Part shown: positions 44,631 to 49,768 of the stretch, in pieces
Position numbering within the stretch: the stretch's first letter is position 1
How the letters are laid out: each line of letters starts with the position of its first letter
Assembly (NCBI GenBank): GCA_900545715.1
Contig: URAJ01000014.1
Span: forward strand, 1-49,768
Origin: an uncultured Opitutales bacterium
GTDB taxonomy: Bacteria; Verrucomicrobiota; Verrucomicrobiia; Opitutales; Intestinicryptomonadaceae
Direction: 5' to 3'
DNA length: 49,768 bases
Notes under the pieces: generated by a model
The model's input: only the letters and a program-made list of their open reading frames with translations
Databases searched by the model: none
What the model was told of the DNA's origin: nothing
Translations under genes and position numbers: made by a program

Positions 44631-44642
44631 CTTTTTGGAAAG

Positions 44643-45170
44643 ATGAACTACGCGGCGATAAAACCTTTGGATATTGCAAACGGCGAAGGCATAAGGGTGT
44701 CTTTGTTTGTTTCAGGCTGCACGCACCGCTGCAAGGGCTGCTTTAATTCCCCCGCATGGGATTTCAATTACGGAAGCCCGTACACGGAATCCGTAGAACG
44801 GGAAATCGCAAAGCTTGTGGAATGCAAGTACGTAAGCGGGCTTTCGCTTCTTGGCGGCGAGCCGTTTGAACCGCCCAACCAGCGAGCCCTGCTCTCCTTG
44901 GTAAAACGCGTTGCGGCAATGGACGGCAAAAACATCTGGGCATATACGGGCTACACTTACGAAAGCGACCTTCTAAAAGGAGGGCGGGCGCATTGCGAAG
45001 CCACAGACGAAATACTCGATTCAATCGACGTGCTCGTTGACGGAGAGTATGTGGAGTCGCTAAGAGACATTTCCCTGCCCTTCTGCGGGTCATCCAACCA
45101 GCGGGTGCTCGACATGCGCGCTATGCGCGGAAGCGGGGATAAAAATATTTTATGGCGCAAGAGCATGTGA
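44643..45170 (+). CDS. nrdG: Anaerobic ribonucleotide reductase activating protein (radical SAM)
   Basis: 175 residues. The radical-SAM cluster motif is CTHRCKGC near residue 27, followed by the glycine-rich SAM site LSLLGGEPFEP near residue 75. It transfers a radical to the glycine of NrdD. It starts 12 bases after nrdD stops and forms one operon with it. The ATG follows GGAAAG. Confidence 0.95.
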   Translation: MNYAAIKPLDIANGEGIRVSLFVSGCTHRCKGCFNSPAWDFNYGSPYTESVEREIAKLVECKYVSGLSLLGGEPFEPPNQRALLSLVKRVAAMDGKNIWAYTGYTYESDLLKGGRAHCEATDEILDSIDVLVDGEYVESLRDISLPFCGSSNQRVLDMRAMRGSGDKNILWRKSM

Positions 45171-45462
45171 AGTTAAACAACTGTAAATAAATTCCGTTTA
45201 GATGTAATATGGAGTTGCCAAAAGCTTGCGCCATACCGCCTCCGCCCCGTTCCGTCAATAAGCCACAAACTTCAAGGCTATTAAAAAGTTTGCGCAGAGT
45301 TTCCCACTAAAAAAACGCAGTAAAAAAGTTTTTTGATGCGCATTGGGACGGATTGGCGAGTCCCAATTAAAAGAGCCTTAAAATTTACGGTTAAAGAATA
45401 TGAGCTTGAATAAATGAAGTTCTTCCCACAGGTTAAAGCATCATCAAATTCATAATAAAGCC

Positions 45463-46242
45463 ATGGCAAAAAAAATTGATAGCGGGGAAAACCTAAAAAG
45501 GATATCAAAGTTTCTCCTTGATTTTGCCGACGCCCTCATGATTTCCGGGACGCAGACTTCCCGCATAGTAAGGAATGTCCAGCGGCTTTCAGAGCTTTTC
45601 GGCTGCGAGGCCAATTTGATAATGTTGCCAAAAACAATAATCATGACCCTTACGACAAACTCTGGCGAGGCTGTCACATCGGTCAGAAAGATATCGCCGG
45701 ACAGCCCGAATTTTACGAGGCTATCGGAATTGAGAATTTTGTCGTGGGAGGCTTTGAGCAACGGATATTCCCTCCGCGAATGTGAAACGAAGTTTAGGGA
45801 AATAATGGCCGAAAAGAAGAGGAGCTGGATAGTTCCCGCGCTGACAATCTCCATTGGCAACTCTGCATTATGCCAGCTTTGGGGCGGAGACGCGCTTCTC
45901 ATGCCGCTAATCTTTTTAGGGACTTTTATCGGCTATGTTCTAAGGCGCGAACTACTGAAAAAGAAGCTTGGAATGAATCCGTCTTTTGTTTGCGCCGCGC
46001 TCATATCAGCCCTGATACCGGGAGTCGGGGCGGTTGTGTTCAATCTTAATACTGACATCGCCCTGTCAACAAGCGTCCTATGGCTCATTCCGGGAGTTCC
46101 CCTTTTAAATTCTATCATAGACCTGTTCGAGGGGCACATTCTTGCGGGATTTTCCAGACTGATAAAGGCGGTAGAACTTATATTGTCCATAAGCTTCGGC
46201 CTTTTGATTGCGATAATTATCATAGGGCACTCAATTATATGA
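45463..46242 (+). CDS. ThrE/YjjP-family exporter subunit (DUF1212)
   Basis: 259 residues. The cytoplasmic N-terminal part has the family words LLDFADALMISGTQTSRIVRN and FTRLSELRILSWEALSNGYS. Several membrane helices follow (ending LILSISFGLLIAIIIIGHSII). In ThrE proteins this half is fused to a smaller second half; here the two are separate genes, as in E. coli YjjP/YjjB. The family exports threonine/serine or, for YjjPB, succinate. The partner gene overlaps its stop (ATGA), which supports an obligate two-subunit transporter. Confidence 0.85.
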   Translation: MAKKIDSGENLKRISKFLLDFADALMISGTQTSRIVRNVQRLSELFGCEANLIMLPKTIIMTLTTNSGEAVTSVRKISPDSPNFTRLSELRILSWEALSNGYSLRECETKFREIMAEKKRSWIVPALTISIGNSALCQLWGGDALLMPLIFLGTFIGYVLRRELLKKKLGMNPSFVCAALISALIPGVGAVVFNLNTDIALSTSVLWLIPGVPLLNSIIDLFEGHILAGFSRLIKAVELILSISFGLLIAIIIIGHSII

Positions 46243-46763
46243 TAACGAAAATAATCATAGACTATATTTTTTCCGCAATAGCAGGAATGGGGTTTGGCAT
46301 AGTATTCAATCCGCCCTTTAAGGTGCTTATTTTCTCCGGACTATTTGCAGGCGCAGGGCATTCACTGAGGCTTTTGCTAATGGCGCAATATTCGGTAAAT
46401 ATTTTTGTAGCCACCCTTGTCAGCGCATTTTTTATCGGCATACTTGGATTTTTAATGGGGAGAATAGAGGGGTGCCCGTCCGAAATATTCACATTTCCCG
46501 CGGTGCTTCCAATGATTCCCGGAATCTACGCCTACGAGACATTTCTAAGCGTAATAAAGTTTCTCTCTGAAAACGGCGAAAGCAAAATGCGCGAGGAATA
46601 CCTTATGGCTGTAATGTCGAACGGGATAATAGCTTCATCAATTTTAGTCGCCATAGTTTTGGGAGCGTCCGCCTCTGTCTTTATCGACACGTTGTCCAGC
46701 AATATAAAAAACCGCAAATTGAGAATCCGGCTGAAGAGAAAATATAGAAATGCAATAAACTAA
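46239..46763 (+). CDS. ThrE/YjjB-family exporter small subunit (DUF3815)
   Basis: 174 residues from the ATG at 46239, which overlaps the previous stop. Five hydrophobic segments are visible (IDYIFSAIAGMGFGIVFN, LIFSGLFAGAGHSLRLLL, IFVATLVSAFFIGILGFLM, TFPAVLPMIPGIYAYET and the last IASSILVAIVLGASAS). It pairs with the upstream DUF1212 subunit. No terminator is evident; 46764-47112 holds no gene I can support. Confidence 0.85.
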   Translation: MITKIIIDYIFSAIAGMGFGIVFNPPFKVLIFSGLFAGAGHSLRLLLMAQYSVNIFVATLVSAFFIGILGFLMGRIEGCPSEIFTFPAVLPMIPGIYAYETFLSVIKFLSENGESKMREEYLMAVMSNGIIASSILVAIVLGASASVFIDTLSSNIKNRKLRIRLKRKYRNAIN

Positions 46764-47112
46764 TATGCCGCATTGGAACGAAAGCGTCAGAATGCAAAAA
46801 CGGAAATAATCCATTCCTCCATTTAAAAAAATTTATATATAGTTTGCAGATAAATTGCAGGCAAAAGAACTACTTTATAAATGCGGCAATCGCTTTTCTC
46901 TTAAAAAAGCGCAGGATGTATAAAGGCTTACAAAAAGAGCTAAGACATTTGCCAGAGTAAAAAATTATATAATTAAAAATTGGCGCAATTTAGCTCCTCA
47001 ACAGCGGCTTATATCGTGCGATACTGAGAATTGGACTATCTTACGTAAAAGTGGAATTGGCATTAAGGCTGATAAAGTAGCCCCTTTAATTTTTTCGTAA
47101 AATATTGTGCGC

Positions 47113-47331
47113 TTACCAACCCAATCCTGATTTTATATAAGTTGGAGAATTAAAACTTTTTATTCTATGGCCCTTTTCGTCGCATACAATGATGACTTTT
47201 GAGGTTTTTGTCGCAATGTAAGAATAGGTTGTAGAATTAAAGCTTATAAGAAAGCCGCCGCGAACCATAACAGGGCCTTTATCTTTATAGATGTAGATGG
47301 AATTGGATTTCTGGATTGCGTTTACTATCAT
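47113..47331 (-). CDS. Hypothetical small beta-rich protein
   Basis: 72 residues of beta-strand character (SIYIYKDKGPVMVRGGFLIS, ATKTSKVIIVCDEKG). There is no ribosome binding site and no recognised domain. The amino-acid composition is protein-like, and the frame lies in an otherwise empty stretch, so it may be real. Confidence 0.4.
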   Translation of the reverse strand: MIVNAIQKSNSIYIYKDKGPVMVRGGFLISFNSTTYSYIATKTSKVIIVCDEKGHRIKSFNSPTYIKSGLGW

Positions 47332-47622
47332 GGCAAAAAAAAGTTATTTTTCTTTGGACGTGGATTAGATGAATATTCAGATGTACTTATCTGGATTGAT
47401 AACATAATTATATTTCACATAAATAAAACGCAAGGGCAATTTTTACACTATATATCCCAATATTATAAAATATCCTCATTTGCAAATGCCCACACCACAT
47501 AAGAAAAATAACTTCCCGTTAAATTGACTCGCTACATTGCCGCATATTCAGCAGGAGAACTTAAATAAATTTAAAAATTCAGCTTGATTGCATAAATAAA
47601 TATGCTTTTTTAAAAAAACAAT
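47332..47622. other. A/T-rich intergenic stretch, no gene seen
   Basis: Very A/T-rich, with a probable promoter for the XRE gene but no clear hexamer pair. No RNA gene is recognised. Confidence 0.3.
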
Positions 47623-48264
47623 ATGAGTAACGAGTTAGGGAAATTTTTAAAGACACGTATTATAAATGCTGGAATGTCGCAGAAAGACTTTGCACAACAG
47701 CTCGATTTATCCCCCACAGCCCTAAGCCAAATAATTACCGGGAAGGTCAAACCGCGGCAAGCGACAATCTCCAATATAATGAAACTGCTAAATCTTTCGC
47801 GCGAAGACGAACAGACGCTCATAAAAACGTTTGAAAATTATTCGTCGCTGCCGGAGGACAAATCCTCGCCCAAAGATCCTATTCGCGTGTATCAGGAAAA
47901 CCGCGAACGCGCATTCAAGTATATAGAGATGAAAGCGAGGTCTATATTATTTAATGAAGAAGTCGAAGGCATTTTGAAAGATTGCGGTGTAAGATATAAA
48001 AAGAATTATATAAAAAACGGGCTAGTTTGCGACTTTCTTCTTGAAGATGGACAGGTAGGCCTCGAATGCAAATTTAACGCCACTCGCGATGTCGAGAAAA
48101 CATTCACAACACTAAAAATCCTGTTGGATAATTTAGAGTTAAAAAAAATCGCGCTCATAGTGCCGCTAAAATCCGAAATATCGGAATCTATTATTAAAGA
48201 TCTTGGGGTACTCAATATCAGCGTCATAAACCTATATGAGCTCGGGAACTTTTTTAAGCGATAA
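47623..48264 (+). CDS. XRE-family regulator with PD-(D/E)xK-like C-terminal domain
   Basis: 213 residues. The N-terminal 70 are a Cro/C1-type helix-turn-helix (GMSQKDFAQQLDLSPTALSQ, ITGKVKPRQATISNIMKLLN). From about residue 85 a separate alpha/beta domain follows. Its core (LVCDFLLEDGQVGLECKFNA, an Asp in one strand and an E-x-K in the next) looks like the PD-(D/E)xK nuclease fold, followed by IALIVPLKSEISES and ISVINLYELG strands. Such fusions occur in regulators of mobile or defence loci. Whether it cuts DNA is unknown; the fold call is inference. Confidence 0.7.
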   Translation: MSNELGKFLKTRIINAGMSQKDFAQQLDLSPTALSQIITGKVKPRQATISNIMKLLNLSREDEQTLIKTFENYSSLPEDKSSPKDPIRVYQENRERAFKYIEMKARSILFNEEVEGILKDCGVRYKKNYIKNGLVCDFLLEDGQVGLECKFNATRDVEKTFTTLKILLDNLELKKIALIVPLKSEISESIIKDLGVLNISVINLYELGNFFKR

Positions 48265-48314
48265 ACTTGAAATTCTAAGAAAGCGTCTAACCGTATAAAA
48301 TAGAGGAAAATGTT

Positions 48315-48545
48315 ATGGAAGTCATGGAAACTATAAAGGATTTCCCCGACACGGGTAATATTGTTTTTGATTATTTGTTTACCGCCCTAATGTTATTTTT
48401 ACAAGCCTATCTATGGTGCGTTGATAAAATATTAAAATACCCTGTTGTAACCGCGATTTTCCTCATCGTTGTTCTTATCCTTGCGATAATAAATAGGACG
48501 ATTGTGACAGAAATACGCGGCAATTTGTGGAAGTGGAGAAAATAG
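48315..48545 (+). CDS. Small membrane protein, unknown
   Basis: 76 residues with GAGGAAA 6 bases before the ATG. Two membrane helices (IVFDYLFTALMLFLQAYLWC and VVTAIFLIVVLILAIINRTI) and a basic C-terminus (NLWKWRK) are visible. It follows the XRE gene by 50 bases on the same strand and could be its functional partner, for instance a small membrane effector. No family is recognised. Confidence 0.55.
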   Translation: MEVMETIKDFPDTGNIVFDYLFTALMLFLQAYLWCVDKILKYPVVTAIFLIVVLILAIINRTIVTEIRGNLWKWRK

Positions 48546-48723
48546 GAACACAAAATAGATTCTATTATATAACTTTTGCAGTTTCACAAAATGTTGCCGC
48601 CAAATTGTGGCACCGAGCCGCGATTGAAACTTAGGCGCATATATTATAATAGTGTAATAGTTTTTTACGCCTAAAATATACAATTTTTGGAGATATAAAT
48701 ATTTTGTAGAAAACAGTCCGAAT

Positions 48724-49332
48724 TCAAAATTTAATAAAATTATCCTGTTGTGCAGAATCTAAATAGTGAAAGATTTGCAATTGCATACTTTCTTTGCTTT
48801 CATCAAAAATTCCATTGGCATAACTCTTAGCTAATTTAAGGGCTTGTTCAATTTGAGCGGACGTCATTTTTTGTCTTATAATGCGAATTGCTTTTGTTGT
48901 TCCATTATCTCCATTTGCGCATGCTGCGCAAACCCATGCAAGAGCTTTTACATTATTCTGAATTACCCCGTCTGCATTATAATAGCAAATTCCCAGATTA
49001 TGTTGTGCTCTGGCATAGCCTTGCTCAGCGGATTTTCGATACCATTTAACTGCTTCCTCTACATTTTTTTCAACTCCGTATTCGCTGTCGTAACAAACGG
49101 CAAGATTATATTGCGCTTTGGCATAGCCTTGCTCAGCAGCCTTTCTATACCATTTGATAGCCTCCTCTAAATTTTTTTCAACTCCATCTCCACAGCGATA
49201 GCAAACTCCAAGACTATATTGCGCTTCAGCATTGCCTTGTTCAGCTTTATTCTTCAATTCACTGATGTTCGCGCCAAAAGTCATAATTGCAGAAATAAAT
49301 GAAAATAGTAATATGAATGATAATCTTTTCAT
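48724..49332 (-). CDS. Secreted Sel1-repeat protein
   Basis: 202 residues: a signal peptide (KRLSFILLFSFISAIMTFGA), then three or so Sel1-like repeats of 36 residues (AEAQYSLGVCYRCGDGVEKN, EEAIKWYRKAAEQGYAKAQY, EEAVKWYRKSAEQGYARAQH), then a helical C-terminus (MTSAQIEQALKLAKSYANGI). Sel1 repeats form a superhelical protein-binding scaffold and are common in envelope-associated regulators. The repeats are closely similar to each other, suggesting recent internal duplication. Confidence 0.85.
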   Translation of the reverse strand: MKRLSFILLFSFISAIMTFGANISELKNKAEQGNAEAQYSLGVCYRCGDGVEKNLEEAIKWYRKAAEQGYAKAQYNLAVCYDSEYGVEKNVEEAVKWYRKSAEQGYARAQHNLGICYYNADGVIQNNVKALAWVCAACANGDNGTTKAIRIIRQKMTSAQIEQALKLAKSYANGIFDESKESMQLQIFHYLDSAQQDNFIKF

Positions 49333-49719
49333 GCTACAAATACAAAATCTTAATATTTTTCATTGCAATATAAAATACATAATACTCCTTTATTGAGGCT
49401 GTATCGATAGCGATAGTTATGTATTTTTAGTCTCCCGATAGATTTTAGAAAAAAATATTCGCACTCTATCACAACTAAATGCAGACTAAAAAAAGCATTG
49501 GAACCCCACGCTGTCTCTGCTTAAATTTTAGCATATTTATTTTGGGGAAAATGGAAAGCCTGCCGCAATGGAGCGCGTGAAAACAAATCATGGGGAATTT
49601 GAAATATCAATGCAGTGCGTTTTTATTAAAAATTAGTCTCTGATAAAATGGGTGCGTACCCTCGGCTCATAAACGGGCTTTTCAATTCCGTTTTTTCTTC
49701 CGCTCTCTATGCATTTTGG

Positions 49720-49740
49720 GTCAACACCAAAGGTTGTGGA
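49720..49740 (+). repeat. Imperfect 21-bp repeat, right-edge copy
   Basis: Matches 94-114 at 19 of 21 bases and is followed by TTTTTTAG as in the left copy. The stretch 49333-49719 holds no gene I can support. Confidence 0.45.
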
Positions 49741-49768
49741 ATAGGTTGATTTTTTAGATTTGTCTTTC

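Overview
The window looks like the chromosome of a strictly anaerobic, Gram-negative member of the Verrucomicrobiota, most likely a gut Opitutales-type organism. The evidence is indirect. There are three secreted beta-rich proteins with a C-terminal PEP-CTERM sorting tail, several twin-arginine secreted sugar-oxidoreductase-like enzymes (one GH109-like), KDO/LPS genes, an oxygen-independent ribonucleotide reductase (NrdDG) and a rubrerythrin/PerR pair. Many genes have an A/T-rich leader with little Shine-Dalgarno sequence. No rRNA, tRNA or CRISPR array was found, so the taxonomy is inference.

Layout. 0.5-4.8 kb: secreted serine hydrolase, YbdG-type mechanosensitive channel, GH109-like TAT protein. 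5.0-7.9 kb (minus): stand-alone 5'-3' exonuclease, beta-helix carbohydrate-active protein, small lipoprotein. 8.1-10.4 kb: two-gene operon of a TAT-exported sugar isomerase-like protein and a Gfo/Idh/MocA oxidoreductase behind a 12-bp palindromic operator candidate, closed by a terminator. 10.6-14.7 kb (minus): envelope sugar genes (methyltransferase, KdsD, a membrane-extended KdsB, DegT aminotransferase). 14.8-17.98 kb: histone-H1-like protein with a cysteine cluster, rubrerythrin and Fur/PerR regulator divergent from a ZIP metal transporter with a near-consensus Fur box between them, and a half-size EamA transporter. 18.4-22.0 kb: galK-galE-UDPGP operon without galT.

22.1-36.4 kb is the most unusual part. 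A one-direction, tightly packed capsid cluster (Mu-like portal, protease/scaffold, decoration, major capsid, gp36-like connector, small proteins and a tail-hub-like protein) runs from 25.8 to 33.4 kb and ends in a strong terminator. It has no recognisable terminase, integrase/transposase, tail tube, tape measure or lysis gene. All reading frames are intact, and PEP-CTERM surface-protein genes lie on both sides. It is either a reduced prophage or a domesticated particle.

36.7-40.1 kb: purH with a TPR/LysM gene, then a promoter-hairpin-terminator unit (39181-39350) that looks like an undescribed structured small RNA, then a secreted coiled-coil protein. 40.1-42.4 kb is decaying sequence: an N-terminally truncated eutC relic, a complete-looking cobalamin riboswitch and a stop-interrupted reading frame. 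42.5-46.8 kb: nrdD-nrdG and a split ThrE/YjjPB-type exporter. 47-49.8 kb: small accessory genes, including an XRE regulator fused to a PD-(D/E)xK-like domain and a Sel1-repeat protein. The two window edges carry imperfect copies of the same 21-bp sequence.
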